Assembly (NCBI RefSeq): GCF_001642995.1 | Contig: NZ_LOHS01000044.1 | Span: 1 to 38,945 of the forward strand | DNA from: Streptomyces jeddahensis | Lineage (GTDB): Bacteria; Actinomycetota; Actinomycetes; Streptomycetales; Streptomycetaceae | Length of the DNA stretch: 38,945 nt | Direction: 5' to 3' | In this document: piece after piece, positions 24,590 to 32,850 of the stretch | How the letters are laid out: the number at the start of each line of letters is the position of its first letter | Position numbering within the stretch: the first letter of the stretch is position 1 | The notes under the pieces: model-generated | Database searches by the model: none | What the model was told of the DNA's origin: nothing | What the model saw: only the letters and a program-made list of their open reading frames with translations | Translations under genes and position numbers: made by a program

Positions 24590-25630
24590 GTGAAACGCCT
24601 GAAGTGGCCGAGCCGGCTGCCGATCGACCCGTACATTCTGGCGTTGCTCGGGACGGTGGGCGTCGCCGCTCTCCTCCCCGCCCGGGGCAGCGCCGCCGAT
24701 GTCGCATCGGGCGCCTCCACGGCCGCCGTGGCCTTGCTGTTCTTCCTCTACGGCGTGCGGCTGTCCACCCGTGAGGCGCTCGACGGGCTGCGGCACTGGC
24801 GGCTCCACCTCACGATCCTCGCCTGCACGTTCGTCGTCTTCCCGCTGCTCGGCGTCGCCGCCAAGGGGCTCGTCCCGTACGTACTGACGCCCGCCCTCTA
24901 CAGCGGCTTCCTGTTCCTCACGCTCGTCCCGTCGACGGTCCAGTCGTCCATCGCCTTCACCTCGGTCGCGCGCGGCAACGTGCCCGCCGCGATCTGCGCG
25001 GGATCCTTCTCCTCGCTCGCCGGAATCGTCCTGACGCCGCTGCTCGCGGCGGCGCTCCTCGGCAGCACGGGCGGTGGGTTCTCGGCGGACTCGCTGCTGA
25101 AGATCGTGCTGCAGCTGCTGGTGCCGTTCCTGGCCGGGCAGCTCCTGCGCCGCTGGATCGGGGGATTCGTCGCGCGGCACAAGAAGGTCCTCGGCCAGGT
25201 CGACCGCGCCTCGATCCTGCTCGTCGTCTACACGGCCTTCAGCGAGGGCATGGTGCAGGGCATCTGGCACCAGGTGACTCCGCTGCGGCTGGCCGCGCTG
25301 CTCGGTGTGGAGGCGGTGCTGCTTGCGGTGATGCTTGCGCTCACCTGGTACGGCAGCAAGCGGCTCGGCTTCGACCGGGCCGACCGGATCGCGATCCAGT
25401 TCGCGGGCTCCAAGAAGTCCCTGGCCTCCGGGCTCCCCATGGCCAGCGTGCTGTTCGGTGCGCATGCCTCGCTGGCCGTGCTGCCGCTGATGCTCTTCCA
25501 CCAGATGCAGCTCATGGTCTGCGCGGTGATCGCGGGGCGCCGCGTCCGGGACCCGGAGGCGGCAGCCGCCACGCCGCCGCCGGCCGCGGTTCAGCGAACC
25601 GCGGCCGGTACGGCGACACGCTCGGGCTGA
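24590..25630 (+). CDS. Bile acid:sodium symporter-family (SBF-like, YfeH-type) transporter
   Basis: A 346-residue inner-membrane protein with about ten hydrophobic segments. GTG at 24590 has GGAG a few bases before it. Typical SBF-like features include FFLYGVRLS after the second segment, LVPSTVQSSIAFTSVARGN near residue 115-130 (the crossover region) and FAGSKKSLASGLPMA near 265-280, a second conserved crossover motif. The family moves organic anions with sodium, but bacterial YfeH-type members have no agreed substrate. The C-terminal tail (after about residue 320) is Ala/Pro-rich, and its codons form a 13-bp perfect hairpin. It is probably regulated by the divergent LysR. Confidence 0.9.
   Translation: MKRLKWPSRLPIDPYILALLGTVGVAALLPARGSAADVASGASTAAVALLFFLYGVRLSTREALDGLRHWRLHLTILACTFVVFPLLGVAAKGLVPYVLTPALYSGFLFLTLVPSTVQSSIAFTSVARGNVPAAICAGSFSSLAGIVLTPLLAAALLGSTGGGFSADSLLKIVLQLLVPFLAGQLLRRWIGGFVARHKKVLGQVDRASILLVVYTAFSEGMVQGIWHQVTPLRLAALLGVEAVLLAVMLALTWYGSKRLGFDRADRIAIQFAGSKKSLASGLPMASVLFGAHASLAVLPLMLFHQMQLMVCAVIAGRRVRDPEAAAATPPPAAVQRTAAGTATRSG
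25580..25608. terminator. Terminator-like hairpin inside the 3' end of the transporter gene
   Basis: A perfect 13-bp stem CCGGCCGCGGTTC / GAACCGCGGCCGG with 3-nt loop lies 22-50 bp before the transporter stop, within the coding frame. The gap to the convergent sialidase gene is only 31 bp and has no other hairpin, so this element probably terminates both genes. Confidence 0.6.
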
Positions 25631-25661
25631 TATACGGACGACAGCGGCCGCACCTGAATGC

Positions 25662-27563
25662 TCAGCGGTCGCCGCTGATGCCGTCCATGGGCAGCCACAG
25701 CACCATGTCCTGGGTCGCCTGGCTCACCCGGGAGCCGGCTGTGCCCAGTCCGTCCAGCTCCGCATCGCTCAACGCCCGGTCGTAGACGCGTACGTCGTCG
25801 ATCGCGCCGGTGAAGTACGCCCGGCTGTCGAGCTTCTGGCCGATGTGCACGCCGAAGGGCGAGTTGCGGCTGACGGAGCCCGGTACGTCGGCGGTGCTGA
25901 ACTGCGTACCGTCGATGGACAGCGTCAGCTGCCCTCCGCCGCGGCGCAGCGCCAGATGGTGCCACTGGCCGTCGTTGTACGCGCCCGTGGTGCGCACGGA
26001 AGCGGACGTCGGGGCCGCGGCGCCGTTGCGCGTGGTGATCAGCCCGGTGATGCGGTCCGACGCGGGCTCGCCGCGCAGCCACACCTGCGGCTGCGTCGTG
26101 CCGACCCCGCCCATCCACAGCAGCGGCTGCTCGCCGCTGGTGGCGGTGTAGCGGAACCACAGGGACGCGGTGAAGTCCCTGCTGCCGAGCGGGAGGCTGT
26201 CGCGATAGGGAAGTCGTACGGCGTCGTCCGCGCCGTCGAAGCCGACCGCGCCGCCGAACCGGCCCTTCGTCTCCTCCGCGCCCCCGAGTACGGCCGCGCG
26301 ACGGGCCCCCGGCGCCAGGTCGTCGGTGGTCGGGTCGGGGCCGCGCCGCGGCTTCAGCCAGTCCTCGGTGAACCGGGCGAAACGGATCTCGTCCCGCGCG
26401 TCGACAGCCCCGCCCTCGTACATGAGGCCCACAGTGCTGTCGTCGATCCGCACCATGTCCGAGTAGCCGGACCAGTCGGTGGTCACGACCGTGCCGCGGT
26501 CGACGCTGTCCCAGGTACGGCCGCCGTCGTAGGAGGAGCGGATCATCATGGTCCGGCGGCGGTCCGGGTCGCCGGGGCAGGCGAGCAGCATCCGGTCGCC
26601 GAGCCGCAGCGTGGAGCCCTGCACCTGCGGGGTGTAGAGGTCCGGGATGTCGCGGAACGGCGTGGCGAAGCTGTCGCCGCCGTCGCGGCTCACGGTGTGC
26701 GTGCGGTGGCCGAGGTCGGTGCCGTCCTGTTCGCGGCCGCTGACGTAGATGGTGCCGTCAGCGCGCTCGGTGAGCGTCATCTCGGAGGGCTTCTGGCGGA
26801 ACGTGCCGTCGTCGGCGATCGGCCAGGTGTCCCGGGCGCCGATCCTCCAGTGGTCGCCGCCGTCGTCGCTGACCATGAGCGCGGCGTGGTTGGCGGTGAC
26901 GCGGCTGCCGTTCCACGTCTCGGCGTTGACGCCGAAGACCAGACGGCCCGCGTGCTTGCCGTGGGTCAGCTGGATGCCGTGCACCGGCCCCGTCGCGTAC
27001 CAGGAGTTCCAGTCGTCCGGCAGTATCTCGTCGCTCAGGTCGCGGGGGGCCGACCACGTGAGGCCGTCGTCGTCGCTGTACTGCATGTGCGGCGTGCGGT
27101 CGCACGGCACGGAGCAGTTGCGGCCGTCCGTGCGGCCCGTGTTGTACGTCTCGGCGACGACGATCCGGCCGGTCCTGCGGTCCACGACGGGCGCCGGGTT
27201 GCCGTGGGTGTCGCCCGCGCCCTCGTTGATGACCTGCAGCGGCCCCCAGGTGCGGCCGCCGTCCGTGGAGCGCTTGACCACGAGGTCTATGTCGCCGGCG
27301 TCGCTGCAGTCGTTCACCCGGCCCTCGGCGAAGGCGACGAGCGTGCCCTTCGTGGTCTTCACGACGGCCGGGATCCGGAAGCACGCATAGCCGGGATCCT
27401 GCGAGGCCTTGAAGAGCACCTGCTGCTCGAAGCCGGCGGCCGCGGCTTCCGCCGAGCCCGCCTGCGCGTTCCCCGGTACGGGGATCGCGGCGACGGCGAG
27501 GGCCGACAGGGCGACGACGAGGACACGGAGCGATCTGAGGCGTACACGGACATCTGACGGCAT
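25662..27563 (-). CDS. Secreted sialidase (GH33) with C-terminal LamG-like domain
   Basis: A 633-residue exported exo-sialidase, expected to remove terminal sialic acid from glycoconjugates. The signal peptide covers residues 1-36 (ending AQA-G). The catalytic propeller (about 45-410) has the FRIP motif (YACFRIPAVV) with the catalytic-site arginine, EGRVNDCSDAGDIDLV with conserved Asp, and five Asp-box repeats: STDGGRTW, SDDDGLTW, SDDGGDHW, SRDGGDSF and SYDGGRTW. A LamG/concanavalin-like domain follows (about 445-615; ASLWFRYTAT, GQWHHLALRR, GAIDDVRVYDRALSDAEL) and could bind carbohydrate. ATG at 27563 is the only good start. No sialic-acid catabolic genes are present in the window, so its use is unclear; scavenging from host or fungal glycans is possible. 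Confidence 0.94.
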   Translation of the reverse strand: MPSDVRVRLRSLRVLVVALSALAVAAIPVPGNAQAGSAEAAAAGFEQQVLFKASQDPGYACFRIPAVVKTTKGTLVAFAEGRVNDCSDAGDIDLVVKRSTDGGRTWGPLQVINEGAGDTHGNPAPVVDRRTGRIVVAETYNTGRTDGRNCSVPCDRTPHMQYSDDDGLTWSAPRDLSDEILPDDWNSWYATGPVHGIQLTHGKHAGRLVFGVNAETWNGSRVTANHAALMVSDDGGDHWRIGARDTWPIADDGTFRQKPSEMTLTERADGTIYVSGREQDGTDLGHRTHTVSRDGGDSFATPFRDIPDLYTPQVQGSTLRLGDRMLLACPGDPDRRRTMMIRSSYDGGRTWDSVDRGTVVTTDWSGYSDMVRIDDSTVGLMYEGGAVDARDEIRFARFTEDWLKPRRGPDPTTDDLAPGARRAAVLGGAEETKGRFGGAVGFDGADDAVRLPYRDSLPLGSRDFTASLWFRYTATSGEQPLLWMGGVGTTQPQVWLRGEPASDRITGLITTRNGAAAPTSASVRTTGAYNDGQWHHLALRRGGGQLTLSIDGTQFSTADVPGSVSRNSPFGVHIGQKLDSRAYFTGAIDDVRVYDRALSDAELDGLGTAGSRVSQATQDMVLWLPMDGISGDR

Positions 27564-27598
27564 GCAGCGACCTGCCCTTCATGTCATATGGACATCCC

Positions 27599-27635
27599 AC
27601 GTCCAACGTGCGCCCTATAGAAGCTACTTGGACGT
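27599..27635. promoter_or_regulatory. Candidate operator upstream of sialidase
   Basis: ACGTCCAA (27599-27606) and TTGGACGT (27628-27635) are perfect inverted arms 21 bp apart, starting 36 bp upstream of the sialidase ATG. They may bind a regulator or loop; no regulator gene adjoins. Confidence 0.35.
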
Positions 27636-27727
27636 CTTCATGCCTCACAAGAACCGTGCGTCAGTTTGCACCCGTTCGCTGACGAAACGTCAGCGGCCGG
27701 GTGTACTCCGGACGATGCATCGTGCGT

Positions 27728-27850
27728 CGGGGTCCCCCTTACGGGGTGCGGGTACTGGGCCAGGGGCGCCCGCCGTCGTGGGTTGTGCCCACCCTCCCCC
27801 AGCTACCGCTGGGAGGTGCCCCCAGCCCTGCGGAACGATTGCCCACAACG
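27728..27850. repeat. Streptomyces-type dispersed intergenic repeat
   Basis: The block with GGTTGTGCCCACC, CTCCCCCAGC-TACC-GCTGGGAG and CAGCCCTGCGGAACGATTGC CCACAACGG resembles a repeat I recall as widespread between Streptomyces genes. It lies in the non-coding gap upstream of the sulfotransferase. Confidence 0.65.
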
Positions 27851-28186
27851 GGAGCGGCTCCGCAGCGGCTGGCGCAAACTCCGGGCTCGCCCGACGACGT
27901 ACGGCCTGGCGCCAGACCGAGGACGTACATCCCGGCGCGGCCCCGACCCACGCACCGGCAGGTGGCGAACCGCGACGGGCGTGAGGTCGCGAACGCTCCG
28001 ACGCGCCCACCGCCGACGGCGGGCACCCGGGCCCGCCGCCTGTGTGCGCGATGTGCCGTCTTCGATTCGCCTGGGGTTAACCCGGCATTCTCTTCGATCC
28101 AATGAGGTGTCCCGAACGGGGGAACGGCCGAGGTGGCAGTGGGGCCAGGGGCCGAGGGATCATGATCAGGGAAAGGTGGCACCACC

Positions 28187-29116
28187 GTGCAGGACCCCCG
28201 TTGGGATGCCGTACGCAAGGGGCTGCGGCGCAGAGGCAGACTGCTGGGCGAGGCGCTCAAGCCGCCGGCCGGCAAGCCGCCGGCTCCCAGGCCCGCCCCG
28301 GAGCGGGGACTCGACGGGATTCCCGCCCAGCCTGATTCCGGCCCCGACGGCCCGCCGGTGGAACGCGCCCGCCGCCTCGTCGAGTCCCCGGTGTTCCTGC
28401 TCTCCTCCGTACGGTCCGGCTCCACGCTGCTGCGGGTCCTGCTCAACAGCCACGCGCGGATCCGGGCGCCGCACGAGATGCACCTGCGCACCCTCCACGT
28501 CCGCCAGGACCGCGACTTCACCGTCACGGCCATGCGCGAACTCGGCCTGGACCGCGAGGAGTTGGAGCACATGCTCTGGGACCGCGTGCTGTGCCACGCG
28601 CTGGAGCGCAGCGGCAAGGACCTCATCGTCGACAAGACCCCAGCCAACACCCTGATGTGGCCCCGGCTCCGCCGTGCCTGGCCGGAAGCCCGCTACATCT
28701 TCCTGATCCGCCACCCGGCCGCCGTCGTGGAGTCGCTCACCGCCCGCCGCCGGGACCCGGACCGGGACGCGATCCACGCCGAGGTCCTGCAGTACGCCGA
28801 GCGCCTGGAGGAGGCGCAGGAGGCCCTGGACGGCGTCACGGTCGCGTACGAGGACCTCACCGCCGACCCCGAGCGCGAGACCCGTCGCATATGTACCTAC
28901 CTCGGCGTCGAGTGGGACGAGGCGATGCTCGACTACGGCTCGAAGGACCACGGCGACTTCCGGCCGCACATCGGTGACTGGAGCGAGAAGATCCGCTCCG
29001 GGCGCATTCAGCCCGCCCGTACGGCCAAGGACTGCGCAGACCTGCCGCCGCGCCTCAAGGAGATCGCCGAGGCCTGGGGCTACCTCACACCGGACGCGGC
29101 AGAGCACCTCCACTGA
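28187..29116 (+). CDS. PAPS-dependent sulfotransferase family protein
   Basis: A 309-residue protein with the two nucleotide-binding motifs of the sulfotransferase fold: the 5'-phosphosulfate loop SSVRSGSTLLRVLLNSH (about residues 72-88) and the 3'-phosphate motif IFLIRHPAAVVES (about 176-188). The start is GTG at 28187, preceded by GGAAAGGTGG. Residues 1-60 are basic and Pro/Ala-rich and probably disordered. It should transfer sulfate from PAPS to a hydroxyl or amino group of an unknown acceptor such as a carbohydrate or lipid. No signal peptide or membrane segment is present, so it is probably cytoplasmic. It stands alone, divergent from sialidase and convergent with the GH1 gene. Confidence 0.88.
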   Translation: MQDPRWDAVRKGLRRRGRLLGEALKPPAGKPPAPRPAPERGLDGIPAQPDSGPDGPPVERARRLVESPVFLLSSVRSGSTLLRVLLNSHARIRAPHEMHLRTLHVRQDRDFTVTAMRELGLDREELEHMLWDRVLCHALERSGKDLIVDKTPANTLMWPRLRRAWPEARYIFLIRHPAAVVESLTARRRDPDRDAIHAEVLQYAERLEEAQEALDGVTVAYEDLTADPERETRRICTYLGVEWDEAMLDYGSKDHGDFRPHIGDWSEKIRSGRIQPARTAKDCADLPPRLKEIAEAWGYLTPDAAEHLH

Positions 29117-29196
29117 GCCGGCCTGCGCAGCCGGCCGCGGACAAGCGGCGTAAGTCCCCGGCCCGGCTGTCCGCGCATCTCACGCAGGAACGCTGC

Positions 29197-29247
29197 CCCA
29201 GGGGCCGGGACGGTCCGCCCGTTCGGCAGTCCGTCCCGGCCGCTGGG
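29197..29247. terminator. Hairpin between sulfotransferase and beta-glucosidase genes
   Basis: CCCAGGGGCCGGGACGG (29197-29213) pairs with CCGTCCCGGCCGCTGGG (29231-29247) over 17 bp with one mismatch and a 17-nt loop. It lies between two convergent stop codons and probably ends both transcripts. Confidence 0.65.
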
Positions 29248-29274
29248 CGTCGCCGTCCACGGCCCGGAAACCCG

Positions 29275-30735
29275 TCATCGGGCGTCGCCGTCCGTGGTCC
29301 GCAGGGTGCCCGTGCGGGCCACGTCGGCATACCATGCGGCGCTGGCCTTGGGGATGCGCTTCCCGGTCGGGTAGTCGACGTAGACGGCGCCGAACCGCTT
29401 GCTGTAGCCGTAGCCCCACTCGAAGTTGTCCAGCAGGGACCACAGGAAGTAGCCGCGGACGTCGACGCCCGCCTCGATCGCCCGGTGCACGGCCGTGAGG
29501 TGGCCCCGCAGATACGCGATACGGTCCGGGTCGACGACGCGGCCCGTCGGGTCGACGTAGTCGTCGAAGGCCGCGCCGTTCTCGGTGATCATCAGCGGGA
29601 GTCCGGGGAAGTCGGCCTTCAGCCGCAGCAGCAGGTCGTACAGACCACTGGGGTCCACCGCCCAGTCCATCGCCGTCGTGTCGCCCGGCGGGCGGTGGAA
29701 AGCCACGTCGTCGGCGCCGGGCCAGGGGCTGTGGTCGCTGCGGCCGTGGCCGTCGGCACCGTGGCTGCCCTCGCCGGTCGCGGCCGACACGAGGGTGGGT
29801 GTGTAGTAGTTGACGCCCAGGAAGTCCAGGGGCTGGTGGATCTGGGCGGTGTCTCCGTCGTGCACGAAGGACCAGTCGGTGAGGCGGGCGGTGTCCTTAA
29901 GGAGGTCCTCCGGGTAACGGCCTTCCAACTGCGGGCCGGTGAAGATCCGATTGCCCAGCGCGTCGATGCGGCGGGCCGCCTCCTTGTCCTCCGCGCTGTC
30001 GGTGAGGGAGCGGACGTGGTGGATGTTGAGGGTGATCGACGTCTGTGCAGTGGCGGGGAGCTCCGCGCGCAACGCTTGAACCGCCTTGCCGTGCGCGAGG
30101 TTGAGATAGTGCGCCGCGCGCAGAGCCGCCACCGGATCGGTGCGTCCGGGCGCGTGCACCCCCGACCCGTATCCCAGGAAGGCGCTGCACCAGGGCTCGT
30201 TGAGGGTCGTCCAGGTCCTGACCCTGTCCCCGAGCGCTTGCGCGGCCAGCGAGGCGTACTCGGCGAACCGGTCGGCGGTGACCCGCTCCGGCCAGCCGCC
30301 GGCGTCCTCGAGCTCCTGGGGGAGGTCCCAGTGGTAGAGGGTGACGACGGGCTGGATGCCCTTGTCGAGCAGGGCGTCGGTCAGCCGGCGGTAGAAGTCG
30401 AGGCCCTTTTGGACCGCGGGGCCGCGACCGGTCGGCTGCACCCGCGACCAGGACAGTGAGAAGCGGTAGGCGCTCACACCGAGTTCGGCCATGATGCGGA
30501 CGTCCTCGCGCCAGCGGTGGTAGTGGTTGCAGGCCACGTCCCCGGTGTCGCCGTTGCGAACCCTGCCGGGAGTGTGGGAGTAGGTGTCCCAGATGGAGGG
30601 GGTGCGGCCGTCCTCGGTGGCGGCGCCCTCGATCTGATAGGCGGCGGTCGCCGTCCCCCAGGTGAATCCCAGGGGAAACGTACGGGCGGCGGCGTTCTGC
30701 GGGGCGGGCTCGGCAGGTCGTGGCGCGGTGGTCAC
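29275..30735 (-). CDS. GH1 beta-glucosidase (BglC-like)
   Basis: A 486-residue cytoplasmic enzyme that hydrolyses cellobiose and other short beta-glucosides to glucose. The GH1 barrel begins at [19 protein letters not shown]. Glu180 in TLNEPW is the acid/base and Glu385 in ITENG the nucleophile. There is no signal peptide. The start is GTG at 30735. It is the last gene of an operon with two sugar permeases and a binding protein, the same order as the known cebE-cebF-cebG-bglC operons of Streptomyces, so it should act on the imported sugar. The substrate could also be another beta-linked disaccharide, since the local operator differs from the CebR box. Confidence 0.95.
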   Translation of the reverse strand: MTTAPRPAEPAPQNAAARTFPLGFTWGTATAAYQIEGAATEDGRTPSIWDTYSHTPGRVRNGDTGDVACNHYHRWREDVRIMAELGVSAYRFSLSWSRVQPTGRGPAVQKGLDFYRRLTDALLDKGIQPVVTLYHWDLPQELEDAGGWPERVTADRFAEYASLAAQALGDRVRTWTTLNEPWCSAFLGYGSGVHAPGRTDPVAALRAAHYLNLAHGKAVQALRAELPATAQTSITLNIHHVRSLTDSAEDKEAARRIDALGNRIFTGPQLEGRYPEDLLKDTARLTDWSFVHDGDTAQIHQPLDFLGVNYYTPTLVSAATGEGSHGADGHGRSDHSPWPGADDVAFHRPPGDTTAMDWAVDPSGLYDLLLRLKADFPGLPLMITENGAAFDDYVDPTGRVVDPDRIAYLRGHLTAVHRAIEAGVDVRGYFLWSLLDNFEWGYGYSKRFGAVYVDYPTGKRIPKASAAWYADVARTGTLRTTDGDAR

Positions 30736-30813
30736 GGAGGTCCTTCCGGTAGAGGTGGTGAGAGGGAGGCGAGACGCGTGGATCGGAGGGCGTCCGCGGC
30801 GATTCGGACGGGC

Positions 30814-31746
30814 TCAGCCCTTGACCGCGCCCTGCATGATCCCGCCGACGATCTGGCGTCCGAAGACGACGAACATGGCGAGGAGGGGCAGGGTGCCGAG
30901 CAAGGCACCGGCCATGATCAGCGACTGGTCGCGTACGTACCCCGCGCTGAGCTGCGTGAGGGCGACGGGGACCGTCGGGTTGCTCATGTCCAGCACGATG
31001 TACGGCCAGAAGAAGTCGTTCCACGCATGCACAAACGTGATCATGAACAGCACGGCCATGGCCGGCCGTGCCACGGGCAGCACGATGCTCCAGAAGATGC
31101 GCAGCGAGTGCGCGCCGTCCACGCGGCCCGCCTCGACCAGTTCGTCGGGCAGGGCTTCGGAGAGGTACTGCCGCATGAAGAACACGCCGACCGCGCTGAC
31201 GAGTGTGGGGAAGATGACGGCGGGCAGCTTCTGCCCCCACCCCAGCTCCGCCATCATCATGAACAACGGCACGACACCGAGCTGGGGCGGGATCATCATC
31301 GTCCCGATCACCAGCATCAGCAGGATGTTGCGGCCCCTGAAGCGCAGCTTGGCGAAGGCGAACCCGGCCAGCGTGGCGAACAGCACGGTGGACAGGGCGA
31401 TCACCCCGGCCACGATGAGGCTGTTGACCATGGCCTTGCCGAGTGCTGCGTCCTGCCAGGCCTTGCCCAGGTTCTCGAACAGGTTGGGGCCCGGCAGGAA
31501 GGGCGGGGGCGTCTGCGTCACGCGTGTGTTGTCGCTCGACGCCGCCACCATCGTGAAGTAGAGCGGGAAGAGGGAGAACAGCGCGGCCAGGCCGAGCAGC
31601 ACGTAGGTGACGGGCCCCGCGTGGTGCTGGCGGCCGGCCTGCTGACGCAGCGACAGACGCGGGCGGCGACGGCCGGACGGCGTGCCGTCGGACGCGGGAC
31701 GGGGGCGTGCGTCCGCCGTCCGGACCGGGAGGCTGTCAGTAGTCAT
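30814..31746 (-). CDS. Sugar ABC transporter permease (CebG-like)
   Basis: A 310-residue inner-membrane permease of the carbohydrate-uptake-1 (MalG-type) class. ATG at 31746 with AGGAGA upstream is chosen over the longer frame. After a basic Arg-rich N-terminal tail, about six membrane segments follow. The EAA loop, which contacts the ATPase, reads ALPDELVEAGRVDGAHSLRIFWSIVLP (split here as EAGRVDGA and FWSIVLPVARP). It is 13 bp downstream of its partner permease and 78 bp upstream of GH1. No ATPase gene is present; in Streptomyces such CUT1 systems share the ATPase MsiK encoded elsewhere. Confidence 0.93.
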   Translation of the reverse strand: MTTDSLPVRTADARPRPASDGTPSGRRRPRLSLRQQAGRQHHAGPVTYVLLGLAALFSLFPLYFTMVAASSDNTRVTQTPPPFLPGPNLFENLGKAWQDAALGKAMVNSLIVAGVIALSTVLFATLAGFAFAKLRFRGRNILLMLVIGTMMIPPQLGVVPLFMMMAELGWGQKLPAVIFPTLVSAVGVFFMRQYLSEALPDELVEAGRVDGAHSLRIFWSIVLPVARPAMAVLFMITFVHAWNDFFWPYIVLDMSNPTVPVALTQLSAGYVRDQSLIMAGALLGTLPLLAMFVVFGRQIVGGIMQGAVKG

Positions 31747-31759
31747 GGAGGTCTCCTGG

Positions 31760-32755
31760 TCAGGACCTGCGCGACAGGGCGCGCTTGAGGACTCGCTGGA
31801 CGACGAAGACGAGGATGAGCAGCAGGAACATGGCCCAGGCGACGGTGGCGGCCCGTCCCATCTGGTAGTTCTTCCAGCCCTCCTCGTACAGCAGCAGACC
31901 CAGCGTCTGGTACTGGTTGTCCGCACCGCCCGTGATGCCGTTGGGACCCTGGCCGAAGATCAGCGGCTCACCGAAGAGCTGGGTTGCGCCGATCGTGGAC
32001 AGCACGATGGTGAAGACGATGGTCGAGCGGATACCCGGCACGGTGACCTGGAGGAACTGCTGCCAGCGGGAGGCGCCGTCGATGGCGGCCGCCTCGTAAC
32101 GGTCCCGCGGGACGGCCTGCATGGCCGCGAGGTAGAGCAGGGCGTTGTAGCCGGTCCAGCGCCAGATCACGATCGTGGAGATCGCCGTCTGCGCGGCCCA
32201 CTTGTTGTTCTCCCAGTCGACGTGGTCCACGCCGACCAGGCTCAGCATCCAGTTGATCATGCCGAAGTCGCGCTCGAAGAGCATCGTGAACACGAGGGCC
32301 GCGGCCCCGACCGACGTCGCGTACGGAGTCAGGGCCGCGACGCGGAAGAACGTCGAACCGCGCAGCTTGTAGTTGAGCAGATGAGCGAGGCCCAGGGCCA
32401 TCATCAGCTGCGGCACGGTGGAGATCACACCGATGGTGATGGTGTTGGCCAGCGCGTTCCAGAAGCGGTCGTCGTGCCACAGGGCCGTGTAGTTGTCGAA
32501 CGCGACCCACTCCATCAGGTTCAGCGACGACATCTCGACGCGATGGAGCGAGATCCAGGACGTGTAGATCAGCGGGTAGAAGCTGAAGGCCGCGAAGACC
32601 ACGAAGAACGGGGCGACGAACGCGTACGGCGCCCCGCGCAGGTCGAGGCGGTGCAGCAGGTTCCGCCGACCCTGGCGGTCCCCGCTCGCGCGGTTCCCGG
32701 CCGGGGGAGCGGTACCGAGGGCACCGCCCTGCGGCGTCGAGGTGGAGGTGGCCAC
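31760..32755 (-). CDS. Sugar ABC transporter permease (CebF-like)
   Basis: A 331-residue MalF-type permease, partner of the downstream CebG-like protein. GTG at 32755 is taken as the start: AAGGA lies nine bases before it. The ribosome site itself is inside a small hairpin (32757-32771). The first 45 residues are hydrophilic; six membrane segments follow from APYAFVAPFFVVFAAFSFYP. The EAA loop is visible as RYEAAAIDGASRWQQFLQVTVP (key residues EAAAIDGA). The gene is 95 bp after the binding-protein gene, with a large hairpin in the gap. Confidence 0.93.
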   Translation of the reverse strand: MATSTSTPQGGALGTAPPAGNRASGDRQGRRNLLHRLDLRGAPYAFVAPFFVVFAAFSFYPLIYTSWISLHRVEMSSLNLMEWVAFDNYTALWHDDRFWNALANTITIGVISTVPQLMMALGLAHLLNYKLRGSTFFRVAALTPYATSVGAAALVFTMLFERDFGMINWMLSLVGVDHVDWENNKWAAQTAISTIVIWRWTGYNALLYLAAMQAVPRDRYEAAAIDGASRWQQFLQVTVPGIRSTIVFTIVLSTIGATQLFGEPLIFGQGPNGITGGADNQYQTLGLLLYEEGWKNYQMGRAATVAWAMFLLLILVFVVQRVLKRALSRRS

Positions 32756-32756
32756 C

Positions 32757-32827
32757 GGAAGGCATCCTTCCTTCGAAGCGGGTGGGGCCGATGGCCCGGC
32801 GGCCACGCGGGATGCGCGTCGCCGGGC
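32757..32827 (-). promoter_or_regulatory. Hairpins between binding-protein and permease genes
   Basis: GCCCGGCG / CGCCGGGC (32794-32801 and 32820-32827), with inner arms ACGCG / CGCGT, forms a long stem just after the binding-protein stop. GGAAGG-CAT-CCTTCC (32757-32771) encloses the permease ribosome site. The first could stabilise or end most binding-protein mRNA and the second damp permease translation, giving the usual excess of binding protein. Confidence 0.5.
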
Positions 32828-32850
32828 GCCTGCGGCTAAGGTCGGAACGC

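Larger units (their letters stand above)
27564..28186. other. Long intergenic region between sialidase and sulfotransferase
   Basis: This 623-bp gap holds both divergent leaders. Visible elements are a dyad near the sialidase start (27599-27635), a hairpin CGCTGACG-AAA-CGTCAGCG (27677-27695), a Streptomyces-type repeat (27728-27850), and the palindromes GGGTTAACCC (28074-28083) and GATCATGATC (28158-28167). Open frames here are low-complexity and lack ribosome sites; I see no gene. Confidence 0.65.

Noticed and set aside
18874..25630. Genomic island or integrative element
   Set aside because: The mixture of regulators and oxidoreductases looks accessory, but no integrase, transposase, tRNA-derived attachment repeat or clear composition shift was seen.
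27849..27862. CGGGAGCGGCTCCG as a possible CebR box upstream of the sulfotransferase
   Set aside because: The outer T/A bases are missing, the spacing of the central CG is altered, and it adjoins a dispersed repeat; likely chance in GC-rich DNA.
32755..32806. Upstream ATG (32806) for the CebF-like permease
   Set aside because: It has no ribosome site and adds 17 Pro/Ala-rich residues; GTG 32755 has AAGGA at good spacing.
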